From contig CALFOT010000010.1 in the NCBI GenBank assembly GCA_937919925.1, positions 1 to 64,000 on the forward strand: a stretch of 64,000 nt of DNA, read 5' to 3'. The notes beneath the pieces are model-generated. The model saw only the letters and a list, made by a program, of their open reading frames with translations. It was not told where the DNA came from and did no database searches. This DNA is from an uncultured bacterium (GTDB lineage Bacteria; Planctomycetota; UBA1135). A program made the translations under genes and the position numbers. How positions within the stretch are numbered: the stretch's first letter is position 1; each line of letters begins with the position of its first letter. Below are positions 42,035-50,363 of the stretch, one piece after another.

Positions 42035-44009
42035 GAGCGACGGCTTCACCTTGAGCTGCCATGATCTCAGTTTGCAGATGCGAAGGCACTTGATCGTAAC
42101 GCAAAAAATTCATGGTGAAACTACCTTCCCCGTGAGTCATTGCACGCAGCAAAGTACTATAGGTTTGGAGTTCCGCCTGCGGCACCTGACCCTCAATGGT
42201 CTGGAAATCACCATCGGTGGTCATGCCCATAATCTGGCCACGGCGTGAACTCAAATCACCTGAAACATCACCGAAGTAACGTGACGGAACAGTAATCGCC
42301 ACAGTCATAATTGGCTCGAGCAAAATCGGATGGGCTTTTGTAAAACCATCCATCAGCGCCCGCGCGCCAGCCATCTTGAAGGAGTGTTCATCACTATCGA
42401 CGGCGTGGAATTTGCCATCATAGAGTTGCACCTCTAGATCAATTACATTGGAGCCAGCGATTACACCTTTCAGCATTTGCTCTTCGACGCCTTTGCCAAC
42501 CGCCGGAATGAATTGACGCGGCACCGAGCCGCCGACAACTTTATCCACAAACTGGAATCCAGAACCACGCTCACCTGGAATCAAACGAATGTAACACTCG
42601 GCGAACTGACCCTTGCCCCCCGTTTGCTTCTTATGACGGAAGTGTCCTTCCGAAGCCTGCGTAATGGTTTCTTTGTAAGCAATCTTTGGCAAGTGCGTTT
42701 CCGCCTCCACCCCGCGCGCTTCCAAGCGGCGCAACAGACCACGCAAATGCAGTTCGCTCAACCCTTCGATAATCGTTTCGTGGGTGGTGGAATCGTGACG
42801 CATGCGGAAGCAAGGATCCTCACGCTCAAGTTTGTGCAGCTCCTGCCCAATCTTTTGCTCCGCAGAGCGATCCTTGGGCACAATCGCCAACGCCGTGTAA
42901 GGCTTTGGCAGTGGAAAATGATGCGCGCTTGCTTCCCCTTCACTGACCAAGACATCACCAACCCGCAAATCATCAATACGCGTTACCGCAATGATGTCGC
43001 CGGGGCCAGCCGATTTGGTGCCCACCAGCTTCTCCCCAATGATGAAGGAGAGACCATTCATTTTGATGTACTTGCGCGTGTGCGGATCGAGCAGCTGCGC
43101 ATCGGATGTGACCGTGCCTTGCAGAATCCGCAAGTAACTAATTTGCCCGAGGTGTTTATCCGTCATCACCTTCCAGACCCGCGCCACCACACGTTCTTCA
43201 GGGGCGCCACTTGCTAAGTTCTCACTATGCATGACGGCCAATTGCATTGCGGCGGATGGGAAGTCACGCACCATAAACTCGCCGAACTCATCCACGCCAA
43301 TATTGCGCACTGGATCGACACAAAACAATGGCGCAAAAGTGCCCTTCGCCATAGCCAGAGGAATCGCAGCCTCCAAAGCTTCATTACTGATGACACCCTC
43401 TTCCAGATATTTCTCCATCAGCTCATCGTTAGCTTCGACCACGGCGTCGACAAGATGCTCACGATCTTCGCCCGCTTCCTGCTCGACAACCACAACCTTG
43501 GTGAAATCGGAGCCAGTGCCATTAGCAAGCGTGAACGGAACCACCCGCTGCCCAAACAAGGTGCGAATGTTCTCAATCACGGCATCGAGGTGCAGATTAT
43601 CGCCATCCAAACGGGTGACCACGACCGCCCGCGCTAGACCCAAGTCGCCAGCCTGCTTCCACATTTGCAAGGCATGAAATGGCACGCCGGTATCGCGTGC
43701 CGGTACCACAATCACAGCGGTCCCAGCAGCACCCATGGAAGTGATGGCGTCGGCGCAAAAATCCGGGTAGCCCGGCGTATCGATGAGGTTCAGTTTCCCG
43801 TGCGGGGCCTCTAAATGAACCACTGCTGCGGCAAGGCTGTGCTGTTTCTCTTTTTCATCGGGGAGAAAATCGCACAGAGAGGTACCTTCTTCTACGCTGC
43901 CGACGCGGTCGATTGCCTTGAAGTGGTAGGCCACTCGTTCGACTAGAGTCGTTTTTCCGGCATCAGAGGAGCCGAGAAAAGTGATGTTGTGGATGTCCTT
44001 TGCTGACAT
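42027..44009 (-). CDS. EF-G-like translational GTPase (second-type EF-G)
   Basis: A 660-residue protein with the five-domain EF-G layout. P-loop GSSDAGKTTL, G3 LIDTPGYPDF, and domain IV with FRHKKQTGGKGQFAEC and VGGSVPRQFIPAVGKGVEEQM are seen. It is shorter than canonical EF-G (~700). The base-recognition motif NKxD is replaced by TRLD (VVVTRLDGDN) and the P-loop starts GSS rather than GHV, so it belongs to the divergent EF-G-like group, not the main elongation factor. Its function is unknown in most bacteria. Confidence 0.92.
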   Translation of the reverse strand: MSAKDIHNITFLGSSDAGKTTLVERVAYHFKAIDRVGSVEEGTSLCDFLPDEKEKQHSLAAAVVHLEAPHGKLNLIDTPGYPDFCADAITSMGAAGTAVIVVPARDTGVPFHALQMWKQAGDLGLARAVVVTRLDGDNLHLDAVIENIRTLFGQRVVPFTLANGTGSDFTKVVVVEQEAGEDREHLVDAVVEANDELMEKYLEEGVISNEALEAAIPLAMAKGTFAPLFCVDPVRNIGVDEFGEFMVRDFPSAAMQLAVMHSENLASGAPEERVVARVWKVMTDKHLGQISYLRILQGTVTSDAQLLDPHTRKYIKMNGLSFIIGEKLVGTKSAGPGDIIAVTRIDDLRVGDVLVSEGEASAHHFPLPKPYTALAIVPKDRSAEQKIGQELHKLEREDPCFRMRHDSTTHETIIEGLSELHLRGLLRRLEARGVEAETHLPKIAYKETITQASEGHFRHKKQTGGKGQFAECYIRLIPGERGSGFQFVDKVVGGSVPRQFIPAVGKGVEEQMLKGVIAGSNVIDLEVQLYDGKFHAVDSDEHSFKMAGARALMDGFTKAHPILLEPIMTVAITVPSRYFGDVSGDLSSRRGQIMGMTTDGDFQTIEGQVPQAELQTYSTLLRAMTHGEGSFTMNFLRYDQVPSHLQTEIMAAQGEAVAHD

Positions 44010-44042
44010 GTTCCTGGGATGTTCTCAGTGGATGCGCTGGGG

Positions 44043-44080
44043 TAAAAAAGGAGCGCCGGGTGGTTAATCCACCCGGCGCT
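44043..44080 (-). terminator. Intrinsic terminator after the OmpA-type gene
   Basis: A perfect 12-bp stem, AGCGCCGGGTGG (44052-44063) with CCACCCGGCGCT (44069-44080), loop TTAAT. On the minus strand it is followed by a T6 run (complement of 44043-44048). It lies between the OmpA-type gene and the EF-G-like gene. Confidence 0.9.
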
Positions 44081-44102
44081 AAAAGAGTAGCAAATCCTGC
44101 GC

Positions 44103-44789
44103 TTATGGAAGGATTAGAATCTCGACCCGACGGTTGCTCGCCTTGCCTTCTTTGGTGGCATTATCGCTAATTGGACTGAATTCGCCATAGCCAGAAACCC
44201 GCACCTGTTCAGAGCCGATTCCGCCTTGTTCCATCAGGTAGTTGGCGACTTCCATCGCGCGACGCACCGACAGCTCCAAGTTGTTTTTCCAGCCAGATTT
44301 CTTCGGCTGATCATTATCGGTATGACCCGTGACCCAGAAGGTGTTGGTGGGGTAACTCTTCAAGAGGATTTCGCTAACTTTTTGAATGGTCTCAGCACCC
44401 TGCTTGCTCAAATCCGCTTTGCCGGATGGGAAAGTGAGTGCAGAGGGCAGATCCAAAACAATCATGCCGCCACGAGAGGATGCGTCGACGCCAGGAGGCA
44501 AGGCTTTGCGCAAATCTTCAAGCTCAGCATTTTGCTGGGCAAAAGCTGCGTCGCGAGCCATGCCAAGAGCGTTGAGTTCCTCGACGCGATCGGTGGCAAA
44601 GCGCAACTGCTCCTCGAGAGCATCGCCCTCGGCGCGAGTACGCGCGAGTTGTGCGCGGGTAGCCTCATTATCCGCCATGAGAGCGGCGTTTTGTTGATCC
44701 GCATCCTGGAGCATTTGCTTTTGCATGGTGCTCTGGCAGGAAGGCGCGATCAAAGCGAGGATGACGATGAAAAGCGTAGATTTCTTCAT
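44103..44789 (-). CDS. OmpA-family peptidoglycan-binding lipoprotein
   Basis: A 228-residue protein. The lipoprotein signal ends in LALIAPSC (Cys18). Residues ~25-95 form a coiled coil (ENEATRAQLARTRAEGDALEEQL-like heptads). The C-terminal OmpA domain has ALTFPSGKADLSKQGAETI, TGHTDNDQPKKSGWKNN, ELSVRRAMEVANYL and GYGEFSPISDNATKEGKASNRRVEI, with the conserved D and R that bind diaminopimelate. It should tether the outer membrane to peptidoglycan, like Pal. A strong terminator follows. Confidence 0.93.
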   Translation of the reverse strand: MKKSTLFIVILALIAPSCQSTMQKQMLQDADQQNAALMADNEATRAQLARTRAEGDALEEQLRFATDRVEELNALGMARDAAFAQQNAELEDLRKALPPGVDASSRGGMIVLDLPSALTFPSGKADLSKQGAETIQKVSEILLKSYPTNTFWVTGHTDNDQPKKSGWKNNLELSVRRAMEVANYLMEQGGIGSEQVRVSGYGEFSPISDNATKEGKASNRRVEILILP

Positions 44790-44822
44790 TTCGAATGCCT
44801 AAAAACTAGGACTTGAGGGGAT

Positions 44823-45818
44823 TCAGCCTAGAGACAAAGCACGTGGCCATGTTTCGAGGAAGAAGGTGTGAACAGCGGAAGGATCCAGCATGATGAGCAT
44901 GGTTCCAAGAATCAAAGGCGGGCCGAATGGGATGGTGCGCCCAGCTTGCCAGCCGATGTAGAAGAAGGAGTGGACGTAGTGATGATGCTTAGCCCTTGTA
45001 CGACGCCGATGGCGAACCACCAGAATCATCCGCAGAACATTCACTACCCCCAAGATTGCGCCCGCAAAGACGCCGACCGCCAAAGTCCAAAGAGAACCTT
45101 CGAGACCGAGGAAAGCTCCGACTGCGGCGATGTATTTGACATCCCCGAACCCAAGGGCTTCCTGCTTTAAAAGATAAGAAAACAGACGCCCAATTCCAAA
45201 CAGGAACCCAAAAGAAATTATGGCGCCAAAGATTCCTGAGATAAAAGCCACATAATTTGGCGAGGCGTCGGCGCTAAGTCCTAACAAGCTAACACCTAGC
45301 GGCAATCCCTCTAATCCTGGCCAAAAGTGAAACGCGGGAACAAATGCCGCCGCAAGCAGGCCAAATGGCACTCCGCCGATGGTAATTCCGTCGGGCAAAA
45401 TGAAAAAACGGAAGTCCACGGCCGCCGCGACCCATAAAGCAGTGAAGGCCACAAAGCCCAAAAGCAGCGCCGTGGCGCCTCCGCCTAAGCTCATATCCGC
45501 CATCCAGCTGTGACCGGCCAGCCAAAAAAGACCGCTCAAACCAAGCTCATGCACCATATAGCCCGGCCCATAACTGGCTTTGCAAGAACGGCATTGGCCG
45601 CGCAAAATCAGGTAACTAAGAATCGGCAGATTATCGTGCCAACGGATGGTGGCATCGCACTTGGGGCAATGCGAGCGCGCCGGACTCACAATCGACATAC
45701 CCTCGCGTGGAATGCGGAAAATGGCTGCCGACGCGAACGACCCAGCCATTGCGCCAAACACACAGAGGAACACTCCGTAAAGCAGCGGGGATTGTTGCAG
45801 GAGTTGCAGCCACGACAT
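44823..45818 (-). CDS. Prepilin peptidase (type IV leader peptidase)
   Basis: A 331-residue bifunctional aspartic protease that cleaves prepilin leaders and methylates the new N-terminus. It has the N-terminal methylase-type zinc motifs CPKC and CRSC, then the two catalytic aspartates in AAAVDFRFFILPDG and GFGDVKYIAAVGAFLG, with about seven membrane helices. The C-terminal end HHHYVHSFFYIGWQAG is an extra cytoplasmic loop. It can process the prepilin encoded at 41462. It is followed after 33 bases by the OmpA-type gene. Confidence 0.95.
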   Translation of the reverse strand: MSWLQLLQQSPLLYGVFLCVFGAMAGSFASAAIFRIPREGMSIVSPARSHCPKCDATIRWHDNLPILSYLILRGQCRSCKASYGPGYMVHELGLSGLFWLAGHSWMADMSLGGGATALLLGFVAFTALWVAAAVDFRFFILPDGITIGGVPFGLLAAAFVPAFHFWPGLEGLPLGVSLLGLSADASPNYVAFISGIFGAIISFGFLFGIGRLFSYLLKQEALGFGDVKYIAAVGAFLGLEGSLWTLAVGVFAGAILGVVNVLRMILVVRHRRRTRAKHHHYVHSFFYIGWQAGRTIPFGPPLILGTMLIMLDPSAVHTFFLETWPRALSLG

Positions 45819-45890
45819 CTATCCGATTGTGCGTGCGCCGCGGCCGATATCCAAGTCAAAGAAGCGGATAAGTCGCAGGAACGGGTGCGG

Positions 45891-46715
45891 TTACTGTGGA
45901 GCGCGATGGATCCGCATGGTGCGGATGTTATTTTCGAGCGGCCAACCACCAAGGCCTTCGATTTCCTCGGGCAGTTGCAGACGTCCCCAGCCGCTCCAAT
46001 TTCCTGCGAGCACCTCAAGTTCCGCGCCATCCAAAGCATTGCTGCGCAAGCGCAGTGCACAGGACTTGGTGGAACGTCCGCCTTCGCTCTGCAAGGTTGC
46101 TTCGCCAGTGATGGTGCGGGGATCCAGACCACTGCGGAAATGCAAAATCAGCGGCGCACCGGCGGCAAAAGCCAGCGGCGCTCCCACGGCGTAGCCACTC
46201 AAATTTACTGCAGAAAACTCGGCACCGTTACCGACCAGAGCTGCAGGATGATTGGCCGGGGCGGTGTGGAAGGGCAAAATCAATTCCGAGCGCAACACTT
46301 CTCCTTGAGTCGATGTCAGCGCCACCAGCCGCGGTAAACCATGCAGGCGAATTTGATAATTGTGGTCTGGTCGCAGACTGCCATCTTGGAGCCCCGGTTC
46401 GAGCGGCAGCCGCGGTGCCAGCCGTAACCAACTACCCACCACCGTCGGCAACAAACCAACAACGGGGTTGCCGCCTTCATCAAGGACTTCTACGGAACTG
46501 TGCCGCCAGGGTTGCGTTAACGGCTGGTTGAACTCAATGACCAACTCTTGGTCCAACGGAACAGCAGAAGCATCACTGCCGCTCCAGGAGAGCACCGTGA
46601 AGGCCTCTGGTGAATCTTGGTGGGCACAACCAATCGCCCACAGAACCGGCGCCACAAGCAGCCAGAATGCGCGTGGCGTGCGCCAGGGTTGGAGGGCGGG
46701 GCGTACAGTCCTCAT
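45891..46715 (-). CDS. Ig-like (Big_5 type) lipoprotein
   Basis: A 274-residue lipoprotein with a long N-region and the lipobox AIGC (Cys30). The mature N-terminal part is an Ig-like module (VPLDQELVIEFNQPLTQPW, VEVLDEGGNPVVG) like those at the start of the giant lipoproteins nearby. A second beta-rich part follows (APLILHFRSGLDPRTITGEATL). Function unknown. It lies downstream of the terminator that ends the giant lipoprotein operon and upstream of the prepilin peptidase gene. Confidence 0.78.
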   Translation of the reverse strand: MRTVRPALQPWRTPRAFWLLVAPVLWAIGCAHQDSPEAFTVLSWSGSDASAVPLDQELVIEFNQPLTQPWRHSSVEVLDEGGNPVVGLLPTVVGSWLRLAPRLPLEPGLQDGSLRPDHNYQIRLHGLPRLVALTSTQGEVLRSELILPFHTAPANHPAALVGNGAEFSAVNLSGYAVGAPLAFAAGAPLILHFRSGLDPRTITGEATLQSEGGRSTKSCALRLRSNALDGAELEVLAGNWSGWGRLQLPEEIEGLGGWPLENNIRTMRIHRAPQ

Positions 46716-46730
46716 TGGCCGTCAGCATAC

Positions 46731-46765
46731 AAAAAAACCCTCGTGACTCGAAAGTCACAAGGGTT
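46731..46765 (-). terminator. Intrinsic terminator of the giant lipoprotein operon
   Basis: AACCCT-c-GTGACT (46736-46748) pairs with AGTCAC-a-AGGGTT (46753-46765) around the loop CGAA. On the minus strand a T7 run follows. Confidence 0.9.
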
Positions 46766-46784
46766 AAAGGAGCTCGCTAGAGTA

Positions 46785-49700
46785 TTACCAAGCGAAAGGC
46801 AGTTTGAAGTATTCAATACCAGGACGTTCCTTATCCACCGTTGGACCAGAATCCAGGGCGTCGATATTGAACGTGAAACGGTAACGAATGAAGCGCGAGC
46901 CATCGAGCGTAGCGAGCGTGGTGGTACCCCCGTCGCCAGTCCATGCGGTTTTGACCGATTCATCTGGAAGGTTGGTGCCCGTGAACGCCGTCGTACCTTG
47001 GAACTGAATGCGCACACTCGCCGACACAGGCAAGCGATCCTTGGTCGCTGAGGTGGAAATGCGGAAGAACTTCGAGCGCACCGCCCAACTTGCACTGGCT
47101 ACCAAAGCCATCGGCCCATCACTCACGCGGGTGTTCAGGATGAGGCGTTCGGGACTAGCCGTGTAAGTGGCTGACACAATCTCGAAGGTAGGAGGATTGC
47201 CCAACGCGGCATTGGGCAAGACATCGAAACCAATCATCAAGTTCGGGTTACGCAAGAAGTCTGCGGAGAAGGAACTCGATGGACTGGAAATGGTGACGGT
47301 GTAGTTTCCAAACACCGCGGTACCGGCTCCGCCATCGCTACCCACGGTGGCGCCTGCGGCAACGGTGTTAGCGGTTGTATTCACCAAACCAGTGTTCGCA
47401 TTGATGCCATCAAAGTGCAGCAAGCTGTCCAGGTAAGCTGGGTAAGTTCCAGAACCAGAGTTGACGCGATCACCAGCTAAGCCCGTGTCAATCCACTTCG
47501 ACTGCAATTGGGATTGCGGTGAGTAGAACGGAACCAAGGTGAAGGCTTGCGGCAAACTGTACAGACCTAAAATGGCATCCTGACGAGTCGAAATCGGCGG
47601 GTTGCTCAAATCCAGACCCGAAATGTACTGTTTAAAGGCCGCATCCACCGAGGCTGCATAAGTGATATCGGTTAACGGATTCGGCACGTGCACTTGAATG
47701 ACGCCGCTCGCACCAGCACCACCGCGACCGGTGTGGAAGGGACCGTTGCCATCAAAATCCACATCGTTCGAAGCACCGCCTTGGTTAAAGGTGGCTGCAG
47801 AAGCACTCAAAGCCCAACCGCGACGTCCACCAATGCTGCGCAGCACATAGTTCGGAGTGAGGTTGGCAAAGAAGGTTGCAGGGATGGCTGGGTTGCCCGC
47901 AGTGCCGACTGGAATCGCTGCGAGATTCAAACCCGTGGTGGTATGCAAAACCATGTGGCCACCAGAGCCGCCACCTGAGCCAGAAACTTGAGTCGTGGTA
48001 CCCGAAGTGGTGCCCTCGAAGGTTGATTCGCCACCGTGACCTGCGCCACCGTTGACTTTCAACACCGTGCCAGGGCCGAGAGTGATTGCGCCCAAGGCGT
48101 GAATCTGCACTTGCCCACCCCCACCACCGCCAGGAGCGCCACGGTAGTATGCCGGCGTGGCAGGGCCGTGATTAGGGAAGTTGACATCTGGCCAGTGAGC
48201 TATCAGCGGCAAAGGAATGCCAAGACCAGCGCCATTGTCGATGTAGCGCAGGATGGCCTGCAAATCGCCACTCGCGCCACCACCGGAACCGGCATAAGCG
48301 GAAAGCAATTCTCCAGTTACCAATACAGGATCATTGGCGAGGTTGCCGTCCCAGAAATAACGGGTGCCAAAGAAATCATTGGCCAAAGCGCCATCCGTGA
48401 AAACCGATGCTCCGCCGAGGCCGCCATCTGGGCCATTGGTAAGGCTGCCATACTGGTAGCTGATGGTTCCGCCGGCCGAAGTTTCTGCGATGTCGAAGAA
48501 GGCGGTATCAGATGCTTCGCCATCTTCAAGCAGGTCTTCATAACCATGTACCCCGTGAGGGAGAACCGAAGTTTCTAGCCTGCCTGAATCGCGCGCGGAA
48601 CCACGTAAACCTGCTTCTGCACCGGTAAAATAATCATTTGCATCCGGGGTGCCATCAAAGACGGTGTGACGATCCAAGCGGACGTCGGGGCCGGCATTAT
48701 CAAAGGTGAGCGGGTTGACTGCAAGCGACCACTGATCCCAGAAAACGGAATCCGTACGGCCCAATGCAAAACCACCGCCACCACCACCGCCAGCAACGAG
48801 GTAGGAAGCTGCAGCACGGATGGTGCCGCCCCCCGTAGCAGCTGGGTTAAAATACTGCTGGAAGCCACCTTCGCCACCTTGCCCCCCGCCCAGGGTGCCA
48901 TGGAAAGGACCGGAGCCTCTGGCACCGCGAATGGTGTAGCTATCGATGGTGGCGGAAGCATTGCCGCCCTTGCCACCACCACAAGCGCCTAAAGCGCCGG
49001 GAACCATCAATTCGGGATGGTAAGCACCGCCATCAGGAGCCGTTGCGTTGAAGCCACTGGCATCCAGAGTGCCAAGCAAACTGGCTTCACCGGCCACATA
49101 AATGATGAAGGGGTTTTCACCGGCAGCGCGCAGGGTAGCGCCCGCTGCGATGGTGAAATTGTTCACCTCAAGCACACCATCGGTAATGGTGAAGGTGCGC
49201 CCGTTGCCATCCGAGAAATCATGGCTACCGTCGTCGGTAGTCACAGTGAGTAGGCCTTGGTTCGCTGAGACCACCAAGTTGTGATCGGTGGACACCGCGG
49301 AACCAGGGAAAGCGAAATTGGCCGACAGTAAATTCGAGGCCACGTGCGCTGCTGGTTGCGGCAAGGAGGCTTCCAAATCTAGGCCGTTGGGGCCATCATA
49401 CTCATCACGAAAATCATCCAGGGTGACATCGGTTTCCGTGAAGCTTGGGCCAGCCGCATAAAGTTCTGCCAGAGTGGGCATGGCCACAGCTGCTGAAGTA
49501 AGCACCGCAGTGTTGGTCGAGCCGCCAATATCTTGGAAATCTGTAGAGGCCACAATACGAATCAAACGGCCTGGAATCAGCACACCACTAACCCGGAAGT
49601 GCAAAATCGCACCATCCCCGCAGTTGCTGACCACCAGCCATGCTCCGGGCACGACATTGCCGCTGGCTGGGAAAAGTGCACTACTATTGGAGTACTGCAC

Positions 49701-50363
49701 AAACAAACGATCCTCCGCAAGGTTGGCCGGTTCTGGGTTAATCGATTGATTAAACGCAACCACGATTTCCGTCCTTGCTTGAGACAGGAGTCCCAGAGAA
49801 TTCGGAATCGTAACGGAATCGAACGCAGGAGGACCGACAATCGTGTCCGCAAACAACGGTTCACCAATCTCTGGCGTTTTAAAGCGACGGCTCAGACCAA
49901 TTGCGAGCTGATGCCCTTGAGTGTCGCGCAAAATCGCGGAACCTTGATTACCTAGAATCGGAATCACCAACTCATAATTTTTCCCGCCGGGAATCAAGCC
50001 GCCATTCGTATTGGCTGCATTGGTTGGGCAGGAAGGCGTGAAGACAATGACACGATTGGGATTGCCGACAGAATCTGCCTTCAGTGCAAAAGTACCGGTG
50101 ACCGGAGAGCCAAGATTATTGGAATCCGTAGGGCGCAAAATTACCGAGCCAAAACCCACGGAAGCTGGATCAATGGCGCTACTGAAAACAATTTGGATCG
50201 GCCGGTTCAGTGACCAAATGTCGCCATCGCTCATGTTCGAGGTAAGAGCTTCGAACGTACCAAGGGTTGGCGAAGTTGATTTACATCCTCCAGCTGTGAC
50301 AGCACAAAGCGCAGCAGCGGCGAGAATGAGGTTACACAGATGGGGAAAGCGTGATGGGTGCAT
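46785..50363 (-). CDS. Giant glycine-rich Ig-like lipoprotein (B)
   Basis: A 1192-residue paralogue of protein A at 36518. The signal ends in TAGGC (Cys27). Ig-like modules come first (IQIVFSSAIDPASVGFGSVI, TEIVVAFNQSINPEPANL). Glycine-rich blocks run from about residue 455 to 890: GACGGGKGGNAS, AGGGGGGGFALG, GAPGGGGGGQVQIHALGAI, GSGGGSGGHMVLHTTTGL and GRGGAGASGVIQVHV. The C-terminal module ends with FIRYRFTFNIDAL and YFKLPFAW. Probably on the cell surface. Its ATG overlaps the stop of lipoprotein C (TGATG), so B, C and D form one operon. Confidence 0.85.
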   Translation of the reverse strand: MHPSRFPHLCNLILAAAALCAVTAGGCKSTSPTLGTFEALTSNMSDGDIWSLNRPIQIVFSSAIDPASVGFGSVILRPTDSNNLGSPVTGTFALKADSVGNPNRVIVFTPSCPTNAANTNGGLIPGGKNYELVIPILGNQGSAILRDTQGHQLAIGLSRRFKTPEIGEPLFADTIVGPPAFDSVTIPNSLGLLSQARTEIVVAFNQSINPEPANLAEDRLFVQYSNSSALFPASGNVVPGAWLVVSNCGDGAILHFRVSGVLIPGRLIRIVASTDFQDIGGSTNTAVLTSAAVAMPTLAELYAAGPSFTETDVTLDDFRDEYDGPNGLDLEASLPQPAAHVASNLLSANFAFPGSAVSTDHNLVVSANQGLLTVTTDDGSHDFSDGNGRTFTITDGVLEVNNFTIAAGATLRAAGENPFIIYVAGEASLLGTLDASGFNATAPDGGAYHPELMVPGALGACGGGKGGNASATIDSYTIRGARGSGPFHGTLGGGQGGEGGFQQYFNPAATGGGTIRAAASYLVAGGGGGGGFALGRTDSVFWDQWSLAVNPLTFDNAGPDVRLDRHTVFDGTPDANDYFTGAEAGLRGSARDSGRLETSVLPHGVHGYEDLLEDGEASDTAFFDIAETSAGGTISYQYGSLTNGPDGGLGGASVFTDGALANDFFGTRYFWDGNLANDPVLVTGELLSAYAGSGGGASGDLQAILRYIDNGAGLGIPLPLIAHWPDVNFPNHGPATPAYYRGAPGGGGGGQVQIHALGAITLGPGTVLKVNGGAGHGGESTFEGTTSGTTTQVSGSGGGSGGHMVLHTTTGLNLAAIPVGTAGNPAIPATFFANLTPNYVLRSIGGRRGWALSASAATFNQGGASNDVDFDGNGPFHTGRGGAGASGVIQVHVPNPLTDITYAASVDAAFKQYISGLDLSNPPISTRQDAILGLYSLPQAFTLVPFYSPQSQLQSKWIDTGLAGDRVNSGSGTYPAYLDSLLHFDGINANTGLVNTTANTVAAGATVGSDGGAGTAVFGNYTVTISSPSSSFSADFLRNPNLMIGFDVLPNAALGNPPTFEIVSATYTASPERLILNTRVSDGPMALVASASWAVRSKFFRISTSATKDRLPVSASVRIQFQGTTAFTGTNLPDESVKTAWTGDGGTTTLATLDGSRFIRYRFTFNIDALDSGPTVDKERPGIEYFKLPFAW

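Noticed and set aside
42477-43217. Plus-strand reading frame of 246 codons
   Set aside because: Antisense to domains II-IV of the EF-G-like GTPase gene, which is clearly coding.
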